In this document: positions 8,757 through 16,588 of the stretch, piece after piece
How positions within the stretch are numbered: the stretch's first letter is position 1
Layout: the number at the start of each line of letters is the position of its first letter
Assembly: GCF_016907715.1 (NCBI RefSeq)
Contig: NZ_JAFBCM010000001.1
Location: forward strand, 6,696,001 to 6,760,000
DNA: 64,000 nt
Direction of reading: 5' to 3'
From: Tenggerimyces flavus
Lineage (GTDB): Bacteria; Actinomycetota; Actinomycetes; Propionibacteriales; Actinopolymorphaceae
Notes under the pieces: generated by a model
Database searches by the model: none
Told to the model about the DNA's origin: nothing
Seen by the model: the letters and a program-made list of their open reading frames with translations, nothing else
Translations under genes and position numbers: made by a program

Positions 8757-8825
8757 ATGGTTCGAGCCAAGGTGATCATCGTGATCGCGGGGGTCCTTGG
8801 CCTCGTGCGGGTGAGCGGTGAGTGA
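8757..8825 (+). CDS. possible 22-residue leader peptide before the MurJ-like gene
   Basis: ATG at 8757 with GGGGAG about nine bases upstream opens a 22-codon frame encoding a short hydrophobic peptide (MVRAKVIIVIAGVLGLV...). It overlaps the MurJ-like GTG start by 8 bp, an arrangement that allows translational coupling. Another reading is that it merely lies in the 5' leader and is not functional. Confidence 0.3.
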   Translation: MVRAKVIIVIAGVLGLVRVSGE

Positions 8826-10383
8826 GGGACGGCGGCGGATCGTTCGTTCGTCCGCGCTCCTGATCGGTCTGGTCGGGCTGAGCCAGGTGTTGGGGTTCGT
8901 TCGCGACGCGGTGGTGGCAGCGGTGTTCGGCGCCTCCGCGGGGGTCGACGCCTATCTGGTCGCGCAGGGGTTGATGAACCTCGTCCTCGGTCTGGTGGCC
9001 AGCGCGCTGGCCAAGGCGCTGGTACCGCCGGTGTCGAGGGCAGCGGACGCGGGTCAGCTCGAGGAGGGGCATCGCACCGTGCGTGTCGTCCTCACGGTCG
9101 CGGTCGTGGTGCTGGTCGCCGGGTCGGTCCTGATGGCGATTGGTGCCAACCTCGTGATCGCCGTGCTTGCCCCGGGCTTCGACGCGGCCACCGCGGAGCA
9201 GGCCGTGCAGCTGGCCAGGATCGTGTTGGTGGCGACCGTGTTCGTCGCCGGTACGAACATCCTCGCGGCAGCCGCGCAGGCAAGTGGCCGTTTCTTCTGG
9301 TCGGGTCTGCAAGGCATCCCGTTCAACCTCGCGATGATCGCGGCTGCGGCGTTGCTGGCCGCCGAGTTCGGGGTGGCGGCGCTCGCCATCGGTTTCGTCG
9401 TGGGCTCGGCGTTGCGATTCGCCGTGCAGCTCCCGGCAGCTCGTCGGATCGGGCTCAAGCTGCGACCATCCCTGCGGCTGTCGGACCGTGGCTTCCGTGA
9501 GGTCGTCGCGCTCGCTCCCGCCCTGCTCGTCGGCAGCGCGGTCACCAACGTGAACACCCTCGTCGACCGCGCTGTCGGGTCCGCGCAAGGGGCCGGCACG
9601 ATCGCGTCGCTGAGCTACGGCTGGCGCATCGTCACTCTTGCCGAGGTACTCCTGGTCGCGGCATTCGCGGCGACGCTGTACCCGAGGTTCAGCGCCATAG
9701 GCGACCCCGCCCGTCGCGCCGAGCTACGCGGCGCCGCAGGACGCGCCCTGACCGTCGTCCTCCTCGTCATCGGTCCCGTCGTGGGCATGCTCACCGTCGC
9801 CGCCGAACCGATCGTGGTCGTGCTGTTCGGCCGCGGCAACTTCGACGCGCACGCGATCGAACTCACCGCGCTGGCCGTGTCGGTCTACGCGGTGGGTCTG
9901 CCCGGGCTGGCCGCGCGCGAGGTGGTAGCCCGCATCTGCCTCGCCGTCGGCGACAGCCGTACCCCGGTCCTGGCCGCGGTCGTCGCGATGGCGGTCAACG
10001 TGGCCGGAGATCTCACCCTCGGCGTTCGCTACGGAGTCGCCGGCCTGGCCGCCTCGACGTCCTTGTCGCTCGTGCTCGGCGCGGTCCTCCTGGGTGTCCT
10101 CACGGCCCGCCGACACCGAGCACTCGGACTTCGACCGATAGCACTCGACACCGCTCGCCTGGCCGGAGCGGTCGCCGGCTCCGCCTTGGCCGCGTGGGCC
10201 ATGCTCCAGCTGCTCCCTGGCAACGGTCCGACGTCCGCGTCCGGCGCGATGGTCGCCCTCATCGCCGCGGGAACGACCTGCCTCGCCGTCTACACCGGCC
10301 TGATTCTGCTGCTCCGCGTCACCGCGGTCGCTGACCTCAAACAAGCCGTCAGCGATCTGCTCCGCCGTAACAACAAATCCTGA
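8818..10383 (+). CDS. MurJ/MviN-family lipid flippase-like protein (MATE/MOP superfamily)
   Basis: 521 residues and about 14 hydrophobic helices. The N-terminus SSALLIGLVGLSQVLGFVRD and the block GASAGVDAYLVAQGL match MurJ, which flips lipid II across the membrane. It lacks the long cytoplasmic pseudokinase extension of the essential actinobacterial MurJ. It may therefore be a paralogue handling another polyprenyl-linked glycan. The start is GTG 8818, inside the end of a 22-codon leader. The next gene, a CofE-like ligase, shares a 16-bp promoter motif with this one and may act in the same pathway. Confidence 0.8.
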   Translation: MSEGRRRIVRSSALLIGLVGLSQVLGFVRDAVVAAVFGASAGVDAYLVAQGLMNLVLGLVASALAKALVPPVSRAADAGQLEEGHRTVRVVLTVAVVVLVAGSVLMAIGANLVIAVLAPGFDAATAEQAVQLARIVLVATVFVAGTNILAAAAQASGRFFWSGLQGIPFNLAMIAAAALLAAEFGVAALAIGFVVGSALRFAVQLPAARRIGLKLRPSLRLSDRGFREVVALAPALLVGSAVTNVNTLVDRAVGSAQGAGTIASLSYGWRIVTLAEVLLVAAFAATLYPRFSAIGDPARRAELRGAAGRALTVVLLVIGPVVGMLTVAAEPIVVVLFGRGNFDAHAIELTALAVSVYAVGLPGLAAREVVARICLAVGDSRTPVLAAVVAMAVNVAGDLTLGVRYGVAGLAASTSLSLVLGAVLLGVLTARRHRALGLRPIALDTARLAGAVAGSALAAWAMLQLLPGNGPTSASGAMVALIAAGTTCLAVYTGLILLLRVTAVADLKQAVSDLLRRNNKS

Positions 10384-10402
10384 CGGGCGGCACGAAATGG
10401 CG

Positions 10403-10418
10403 ATGAGAATACTCTCAC
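10403..10418. promoter_or_regulatory. operator-like dyad ATGAGA-N4-TCTCAC (second copy)
   Basis: TGAGA-ATAC-TCTCA within the AT-richer 110-bp gap between the MurJ-like and CofE-like genes, about 75 bp upstream of the latter. It matches 14 of 16 positions of the copy at 8696. The 3' half of this gap also holds a strong ribosome-binding site (GGAGG at 10484). Confidence 0.5.
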
Positions 10419-10492
10419 GTGTTTGTTGCGGCTCTTCCCATTTTAGGCATTTAGGGTCTGCTCCATAGAGGTTCCTGACTGCTGGAGGAAAT

Positions 10493-11182
10493 GTGTCCGG
10501 CCGGCATTCCACTCAGCCGATCGAATGGACAAAGATCGCTGTTCTCGGCAGGTCCTATGGACGATGCGCTATCCGAACTCCTTGGCTGTCCGAGGAGGAC
10601 GACCTCACCGCGATCCTGCACGAGTACACCGTGGACCGCGAGCTCGGCGACACGATCGTCGTCAGTGAGAAAGTCGCCATCCTGCTCACCGGCAGGACGA
10701 TCTCGCTCGACTCGGTGACGGTTCGCCCCTTCGCCCGACGGCTCGCCAAGCTGGTGCGGCCCCGGTTCGGCTCACTGGGACTCTCGCTCCCCGAAAAGAT
10801 GCAGTACGTCGTCGACGAGGTGGGCCACCCCCGCGTCGCCGCGGCGGCAGCCGCGGCGCTCCTCACCCGCCCGTTCGGAATCCGCGGTGCCTTCTACCGC
10901 ATCGCCGGAACGCTCGCCAGAGACATCGACGGTGGGCGCCCGCCGTACGGGTCGATGCTGTTTCCGCCACTGTCCACTGCCCACGCCACCGCGCTCTGCA
11001 CCGAGCTCGAGCGCACCCTGGGCGCTGGCGTGGCCATCGTCGACATCAACGACCACGGCGGCTCGATCCGGGCCGCGTCCGACCTGTCCCTGCCTGCCGA
11101 CGACCTCCTCCAGGTGTTGGCCGACAACCCGCTCGGCCAACGCAGCACGGGTACCCCGATCGGCCTGGTCCGGCCACTCTGA
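10493..11182 (+). CDS. coenzyme F420-0:gamma-glutamyl ligase-like (CofE fold) protein
   Basis: 229 residues, start GTG 10493 with GGAGG four bases upstream. The block EYTVDRELGDTIVVSEKVAILLTGR resembles the N-terminal region of CofE/FbiB ligases, which add glutamate to F420-0. The C-terminal GVAIVDINDHGG fits the same fold. No other F420 gene lies nearby. The neighbouring flippase and the shared operator suggest a related ligase working on an envelope precursor, but this is inference. The family call rests on motif resemblance only. Confidence 0.55.
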   Translation: MSGRHSTQPIEWTKIAVLGRSYGRCAIRTPWLSEEDDLTAILHEYTVDRELGDTIVVSEKVAILLTGRTISLDSVTVRPFARRLAKLVRPRFGSLGLSLPEKMQYVVDEVGHPRVAAAAAAALLTRPFGIRGAFYRIAGTLARDIDGGRPPYGSMLFPPLSTAHATALCTELERTLGAGVAIVDINDHGGSIRAASDLSLPADDLLQVLADNPLGQRSTGTPIGLVRPL

Positions 11183-11338
11183 CCAGTCCCACGATCGGGC
11201 ATCCGAGTACGGAGGAGGGGGCGAACCGATCCACGCAGGCGGCCGCCCCCAGCCCGAGTGAGACTCCGGCGTCGCCGGGTGGGTAGAGCGATCCCGAGCC
11301 TCGCGTACCCAGCTTCGCCTCGGCACGCCGCTGTCGCC

Positions 11339-11356
11339 ATCGGTGCCAGCACCCAT
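11339..11356. promoter_or_regulatory. dyad ATCGGTGC-CA-GCACCCAT in a convergent gap
   Basis: Third good copy of the 18-bp dyad. It lies in the 264-bp gap (11183-11446) between the 3' ends of the CofE-like and TolB-like genes. I see no gene in that gap, so this copy has no obvious promoter to control. Confidence 0.35.
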
Positions 11357-11446
11357 TTCGGTCGCTGGCCGCGCGAGGCCACCCGATCGGGCCATGACGT
11401 CAGGTTCAGCGCTGGTCCTGGTCGAGGGTCGCGGGCCGCGTTGAGC

Positions 11447-12487
11447 TCATCGACTCTTGTCGGTCCAGTCGGGCCAGAAGCCGCAGGCGGGTGGATCGGC
11501 TAGTTGGCGCACGCGGCTGCCGTCGGGTCGCATGGTCAGCAGGTGGATGCAGGTTCCGCCGGTGGCGGAGTAGTTGAAGAGGATCGTGCGGCCGTCGGGG
11601 GACCAATTGGGGAAGAAGGCGAGATCTTCGCCTGGTGTGGTCGTGGTCAGCGCATTCAGGCCCGTGCCGTCGGGTCGGACGCTGAACACGTCGGCTCGGA
11701 ACGGTCCATCGTTGCTGCCGGCATGAGTGGTGAAGACGATTCTTCGGCCGTCGGGAGACCAGTCCTTCTCGTCGACCATGAGGTCATAGGACGTGATTTG
11801 GTGTAGTCGACTGCCGTCGGGACGGACCAGGAACATCGCGCTCACGCTCTTGTTCTCCGGGTCGTCGTCAGCGCCTCTGAACCGGCTGAACGCGATCCAT
11901 CGGCCGTCCGGCGATACCGCCGGGACACCGTCGCCCCAGAAGATGTCTGGGTTGAGGGTGACCCTCTTCAGGTGGGTGCCGTCAGCGCGGATGGAGTAGA
12001 TGCCGTCCAGGAAGCCAGCGGAGGTAGCGACGCAGCAGTGCTCGAACACGAGCGTCTTCCCGTCCGGCATCCACACCGGGGTCTGCTCCAGGCAGGGGTC
12101 GGTCGCGATCGAGCAGTGCGTCAGTTGCGTGAGCCTCGTGCCGTCGGCGTTGACGGTCATGATGTTCGGATAGCCCTCCGGATCGCGGCGTTGGAAGGCG
12201 ATCCGCCGCCCGTCCGGCGACCACACCCCGGGCATGTCCTGGTAGCCCCACGCCGGATGGGTGAGGCGGAACCGGTGCGACCCGCCCGCGCGCATGGTGA
12301 CCAGTGCCAACCGCATCTTGTCGCCGGACCGTTCCTCAACCGAGACCACGATCCGGCCGCGTGCGCTACTGGCGGCGCCGGTCGGTTGAGCAGCTGCGCT
12401 CACCGTGATGCCTGTGCCCGCGAGCGCAACCCCGGTGGCGACCACGACTGCCGCTTTGACGGCTGCAACGAAGGTCGGTCGATTCAT
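11447..12487 (-). CDS. secreted TolB-like beta-propeller (PD40 repeats)
   Basis: 346 residues with an N-terminal signal peptide (about 1-33, ending near TVSAAAQ). At least five WD40-like PD40 repeats follow, recognisable by SPDGRRIAFQR, MPDGKTLVFEH, SPDGRWIAFSR, SPDGRRIVFTT and SPDGRTILFNY. Such propellers are ligand- or protein-binding scaffolds, and no catalytic domain is present. It is probably exported and cell-associated. The start at 12487 is 280 bp from the divergent DUF4287 gene, with a palindromic operator between them. Confidence 0.8.
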   Translation of the reverse strand: MNRPTFVAAVKAAVVVATGVALAGTGITVSAAAQPTGAASSARGRIVVSVEERSGDKMRLALVTMRAGGSHRFRLTHPAWGYQDMPGVWSPDGRRIAFQRRDPEGYPNIMTVNADGTRLTQLTHCSIATDPCLEQTPVWMPDGKTLVFEHCCVATSAGFLDGIYSIRADGTHLKRVTLNPDIFWGDGVPAVSPDGRWIAFSRFRGADDDPENKSVSAMFLVRPDGSRLHQITSYDLMVDEKDWSPDGRRIVFTTHAGSNDGPFRADVFSVRPDGTGLNALTTTTPGEDLAFFPNWSPDGRTILFNYSATGGTCIHLLTMRPDGSRVRQLADPPACGFWPDWTDKSR

Positions 12488-12598
12488 GCGCTCCCCCGGG
12501 GTCAGTTCCGAGCATCCCGTGGCGACCGTACGTCCCGGGGCGGACGGCGGGCTTACTGCACAAATCGTCGCTGACGAACCCGACCAGAGGAATCTCCC

Positions 12599-12619
12599 GG
12601 TCCGTTCAACGGACCGAGA
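12599..12619. promoter_or_regulatory. operator-like palindrome GGTCCG-N5-CGGACC-GAGA
   Basis: Lies between the divergent TolB-like and DUF4287 genes. Counting outwards, the symmetry extends to 9-bp arms around one base (CGGTCCGTT/AACGGACCG). The same half-sites, spacing and 3' GAGA recur at 13396-13416 before the caspase gene. The rest of the 280-bp gap shows nothing else I can name. Confidence 0.5.
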
Positions 12620-12767
12620 AACCCGACGTACGGTTGATCGTCCACACCCGCTTCGTCACCGTGAGGTGAAATCCGTCCAAGCGCAGACCGCGTCGACGCC
12701 GCGATGCTCGCCGGTGTATCAGGACTGTTCGAGGTCGACACCGAGATTGAGAACATAGGGAGAAGCC

Positions 12768-13328
12768 GTGACCGACCCGCTGGAGCAAAAGCGCACCCAG
12801 CTCGCGAACATCGAGCGTGCGACCGGTCGCAACGTCGCCGAGTGGGCGGCGCTCGTCCAAGCCGCGGGCAAGGGAAAGCACGGCGAGATCATCGCGTTCC
12901 TCAAGACCGACCACGGCTTCACCCACGGCAACGCGAACGCGTTGGCGCACGCCGTTCGCGAGCTCGACGACGGCGGCCCTCCCACGCAGGAGGACCTCCT
13001 GGCGGCGCAGTTCACCGGCGCCAAAGCGGCATTGCGGCCCATCTACGACGAACTGCTCCTGGTCGCCCGCGGTCTGGGCGAGGACATCGACGTCCTGGTC
13101 AACAAGACTGGTGTGAGCCTGCGCGCCCGTAAGCAGTTCGCCGTCATCGAGGTGCCCTCCGCCAAACGCGTCCGCGTCGGACTGGTGCTGAAGGGCCGCG
13201 AACCCACCGATCGGCTACGGGCGGTGCGATCGATGTGCACCCACACGGTGGATGTCACCGACGTCGACGACATCGACGACGAACTCACCAACTGGCTGCT
13301 GGACGCATACCGGGCGACCAACCGTTGA
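12768..13328 (+). CDS. DUF4287 plus DUF5655 domain protein
   Basis: 186 residues, start GTG 12768 after AGGGAG. The N-terminal half (NIERATGRNVAEW, GKHGEIIAFLKTDHGFTHGNANALAH) is the DUF4287 helical domain. The C-terminal half (LGEDIDVLVNKTGVSLRARKQF through VGLVLKG) matches DUF5655, a small alpha/beta domain. Proteins of this pair are common in actinobacteria, with no established function. It is followed 166 bp later by the EACC1-caspase gene, and both have the same palindrome upstream. Confidence 0.75.
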   Translation: MTDPLEQKRTQLANIERATGRNVAEWAALVQAAGKGKHGEIIAFLKTDHGFTHGNANALAHAVRELDDGGPPTQEDLLAAQFTGAKAALRPIYDELLLVARGLGEDIDVLVNKTGVSLRARKQFAVIEVPSAKRVRVGLVLKGREPTDRLRAVRSMCTHTVDVTDVDDIDDELTNWLLDAYRATNR

Positions 13329-13395
13329 CGCTGTTGAGCAGGCGGCGGACTCGCGATTCCTGAGCTGGAGGGAACGGATCGCTCCGCCGAACGCT

Positions 13396-13416
13396 GGTCC
13401 GGTGAGCGGACCGAGA
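13396..13416. promoter_or_regulatory. operator-like palindrome GGTCCG-N5-CGGACC-GAGA (second copy)
   Basis: GGTCCG-gtgag-CGGACC followed by GAGA, 78 bp upstream of the caspase start and 67 bp downstream of the DUF4287 stop. Half-sites, spacing and 3' extension are the same as at 12599. Confidence 0.45.
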
Positions 13417-13494
13417 GGTTCCCTTCGCCACTGCTTCGGCTGACGCTGTGCGTGCACGGGGCATCGCCCGAGACGGCGGACGACGAAGGTCTAC

Positions 13495-15684
13495 ATGCGC
13501 GAGAAACCGACGTCCCAGTTCGTCTTGCGCGTCGCCGCGGAGGACGATTCGAACGCCGACGAGGTCGTGGAAGCGATCGCTCTGGAGCTGCGTCCCGAGC
13601 TGGCTGACGCCGGGGTTCTGCGGATGGAACAGGTGCCGCTCGGCAGAGTGCCCCAGGGCGCGCGCGGGCTGAGCGAGATCGTGGGCGTCTGCTCGTTCGT
13701 CATCACCGCCGTACAGACGGGCGAGTCCATGGCGCGCGCGGTCGCCGCGGTGCGTCGCGTCGTCGACCGGTACGCCCGCCGCAGGCAACGCGTACAGGTC
13801 ACGATCGCCGGCGTCGACGTGGATCTGGCCGCAGACGACGACGTCACGTCCGCCCGGATCGTCCAGGCGCTCCTCGACCTGCCGACGCTTCGAGCGGCGG
13901 GAACGCGCGACGCGCTCGTGATCGCCAACGCCCACTACGACGATCCAGGGCTGACCCGGCTGCGGTCACCCAGCCGCGACGCCGACGAGTTGGCCAACGT
14001 CCTGGGCGACGGCGCGATCGGCGGCTTTCAGGTCGACAAGCTGGTGGACGCGGACGAGCGAAGCATCCGGCGGCGCATCGCGACGTTCTTCGCGGACCGC
14101 GATCGCGACGACCTGTTGCTGCTGCACTTCTCCTGTCACGGCGTCAAGGACACCCACGGGCGGCTCCACCTCGCGACCCGCGACACGGACCTGTCCATGC
14201 TCGGAGCCACGAGTATCCCTGCCAGCTTCGTGCACGACGCGCTGAGCCAGACGCAGTCTCGCCGGGTCGTGCTGATCCTCGACTGTTGCTACAGCGGCGC
14301 GTTCGCACGCGGAACCGCCGTGCGTTCTGGCTCCGACGTGCACGTCGCCGAAGCGTTCGGCACCGGCACTGGCCGCATCGTCCTCACCGCGTCCAGCGCG
14401 ACCGAGTACGCGTTCGAGGACGGTGAGCTCACCCAGGCTCAAGCCCGTCCGTCGGTGTTCACCGCCGCGTTGGTGGAGGGCCTGCGAACGGGAGCCGCCG
14501 ACCTGGACGAGGACGGCGAGATCAGCATCGACGAGCTGTACGACTACACGTACCGTCGCGTCCGCCAGACCACACCGAACCAGGCGCCGATGAAGTGGAG
14601 CTTCGGCGTCGAGGGTCACCTGGTGGTGGCCCGCAGCCCGCGCCCCGCCGCGCTGCCACAGACGATCGTGGACGACCTTGCGAGCGACCGGGTCGTCCTG
14701 CGGCTGGAAGCCGTGCGCGCGTTGGCGAAGCTGTCGGCCTCCGAGCGGTCGGGGATACGTGAGATGGCAGCGTGGACACTGGCTCGTCTCCGCGACACGG
14801 ACGACAGCGTTCAGGTCCGGCGGGCTGTCATCGCGGCGCTTGCGGGCGGCGGTCGGGAGGCGGAGCCCGAGCCGGCCGTCGAAGAGACTCCCAGCGTGAC
14901 GACAGCTCCGGCCGTCGCACCGCGTCCGTACGTACGCGATCGACCCGCGGTCAGGCAGTGGAGTGCTTTGCTGCTCGCGGCCTGCGTTCTGGTCTCGGTC
15001 AGTGTCGCGCTCTACGCGGTCGCCACATACGGGATCGCCCAGCTGTCGCTCGCGGACGACTGGTTCCACAACCTGATCTGGTTCGCGCAGCTTGCGGGTG
15101 CTGGACTCCTGCTCGTCACCCGACGCGTCCGCTGGGCGTGGTTCCTGATCGGAGTGCTGGCCTGGGCCTGGGTCGATCTGGCCCCCACCCTGCAGAGTTC
15201 CGCCCGGGACTCCGTCCAGGACGCCTGGGGATTCATGATCACTGCCGATCTGCTCGCCATCGCCGCCCAGCTGTGCCTGATCGTTGCCGTCGCGCGCAGA
15301 CGCCCTGCCAACCCGGCCCGGGTGGCCGCTGCCGCGCTGGTCGGGACACTCGCGCTCGCCACGAACCTGGTGCCCGTACCGCTCATCCACCAGGCCTGGC
15401 ACCTCGATGCTGGTTACAGCGGCGTCGTGTTGGTCGCCGCGGGCATGGCCTGCGCCTTGGTCATGCCGTTCGCCGTCCTCGTCGCGCGAGCCGACCACGT
15501 CGGAGCATTCCTCTCGATCGGGTGGCTGGCGGGTGGCGCCGAGCTCGGTCTTGCGGCAACCGTCAGCCTGTTCGGTGAGGGCATGTCGGACGGCAACAGC
15601 CTCCTGCTGACCACAGCGTGGATCTTGCTCGTCGCCACCGCTGCCGCCGGCATCGCGGCGTCCAGGTCGAGCCGATCTACGTAG
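13495..15684 (+). CDS. EACC1-caspase-like peptidase with C-terminal multi-TM region
   Basis: 729 residues. Residues 1-125 look like an effector-associated constant component (EACC1): an alpha/beta segment with MEQVPLGRVPQGARG, then RQRVQVTIAGVDVDL. Residues 138-385 form a caspase-like (C14) domain, with His215 in HFSCHGVKD and Cys265 in LDCCYSGAF. Residues 395-450 are HEAT-like helices, followed by a low-complexity linker and about seven or eight transmembrane helices (488-722). EACC1 is described as a constant partner in multi-component biological-conflict systems, where the effector is recruited on activation. A membrane-anchored caspase here would suit a cell-suicide or signalling protease. 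That role is inference. Confidence 0.8.
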   Translation: MREKPTSQFVLRVAAEDDSNADEVVEAIALELRPELADAGVLRMEQVPLGRVPQGARGLSEIVGVCSFVITAVQTGESMARAVAAVRRVVDRYARRRQRVQVTIAGVDVDLAADDDVTSARIVQALLDLPTLRAAGTRDALVIANAHYDDPGLTRLRSPSRDADELANVLGDGAIGGFQVDKLVDADERSIRRRIATFFADRDRDDLLLLHFSCHGVKDTHGRLHLATRDTDLSMLGATSIPASFVHDALSQTQSRRVVLILDCCYSGAFARGTAVRSGSDVHVAEAFGTGTGRIVLTASSATEYAFEDGELTQAQARPSVFTAALVEGLRTGAADLDEDGEISIDELYDYTYRRVRQTTPNQAPMKWSFGVEGHLVVARSPRPAALPQTIVDDLASDRVVLRLEAVRALAKLSASERSGIREMAAWTLARLRDTDDSVQVRRAVIAALAGGGREAEPEPAVEETPSVTTAPAVAPRPYVRDRPAVRQWSALLLAACVLVSVSVALYAVATYGIAQLSLADDWFHNLIWFAQLAGAGLLLVTRRVRWAWFLIGVLAWAWVDLAPTLQSSARDSVQDAWGFMITADLLAIAAQLCLIVAVARRRPANPARVAAAALVGTLALATNLVPVPLIHQAWHLDAGYSGVVLVAAGMACALVMPFAVLVARADHVGAFLSIGWLAGGAELGLAATVSLFGEGMSDGNSLLLTTAWILLVATAAAGIAASRSSRST

Positions 15685-15757
15685 AACGACGGATGTCCCG
15701 GCGCCGCGCCATGCGCGATTCTGGACGCAGGCGAAATCGGCGGAATGGGGTACGTCT

Positions 15758-16525
15758 GTGAACGAGGTTGCCCCGGAGGAGCGACGTTCGAAGGCGCGCA
15801 CCTCCGGTCGTAGCGTGCTGGAGGGTGCCTTCACCGTTCTCGACGCGTTGGCGGCGCTCGAGCGGCCGGCTGGACTGAGCGAGCTGGCCCGCGCGGCCGG
15901 CCTGCCCAAGTCGACCGTCCACAGACTGATGGAGCAGCTCGTCGAGCTCGAGGCCGCGCAACGAGTGGGCGAACGCTACGTCGTCGGTGCGCTGGTGGAC
16001 CGCCTGTCGCTCGCCGGGCGTCGGTACCCCGCGCTCCAGGCGGCAGCCTCGACCCACCTCCGGGAGCTGTCGGCACTCGCCCCGTCCTCGGTGTCGATCG
16101 GTGCGCTGCGCGGCGATCGACTGGTCGTGTTGGAGGGAGTCGGCGCCATCGCGACCGGCCCTACACCCATTCGTATCGGCGAAGGGACCCTGGAGAAGAC
16201 CGCGATGGGTCGGATCCTCCTCGCTGCGGATCCTGACCAGGATCGCCCGGCAGGAATGGGATCTCGGCAATGGCGCCATCTTCGGCTGGCTGGCCGGAGG
16301 CCGGAGACGGTCGTGATCGAGCACGAGGAGGCGCACCCGAGCGTCAGTTGCGTCGCCGCACCCGTCCAGCTCCCGGGCGGTTGTGGGTATGCGGCCCTGG
16401 GCGCGGTCGTGTACGGCCGGCGGGTCCGTTCGTCGCTGTCGGAGCGAGTCCAACGCGCGGCGGCCATCATCAGCCGAAGTCTGGCTTCGACCGACCCGCG
16501 CGAGTTCGCCGACCTGCTCCCGTGA
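15758..16525 (+). CDS. IclR-family transcriptional regulator
   Basis: 255 residues, start GTG 15758. The winged helix-turn-helix spans about 15-80 (VLEGAFTVLDALAALE, GLSELARAAGLPKSTVHRLMEQL). The ligand-binding domain follows (LVVLEGVG, EKTAMGRILLAADP, EEAHPSVSCVAAPVQLPGG). The stretch between RILLAADP and the EEAHPSVSC block reads unusually for the family (MGSRQWRHLRLAGRRP). A compensated frameshift there is possible but not shown. The target is unknown: a methyltransferase gene follows 63 bp downstream and the caspase gene precedes it. Confidence 0.85.
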   Translation: MNEVAPEERRSKARTSGRSVLEGAFTVLDALAALERPAGLSELARAAGLPKSTVHRLMEQLVELEAAQRVGERYVVGALVDRLSLAGRRYPALQAAASTHLRELSALAPSSVSIGALRGDRLVVLEGVGAIATGPTPIRIGEGTLEKTAMGRILLAADPDQDRPAGMGSRQWRHLRLAGRRPETVVIEHEEAHPSVSCVAAPVQLPGGCGYAALGAVVYGRRVRSSLSERVQRAAAIISRSLASTDPREFADLLP

Positions 16526-16588
16526 CGGGACTGGTCGACCTGGCAACCAAGACAATGCAAACCTTGCAGCCTTTGTGACATTCAGGTT

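Noticed and set aside
16190-16330. Frameshift in the IclR gene
   Set aside because: The central segment reads oddly and another frame has plausible residues, but the total length and both flanking motifs are normal. There is no clear evidence without homologue alignment.
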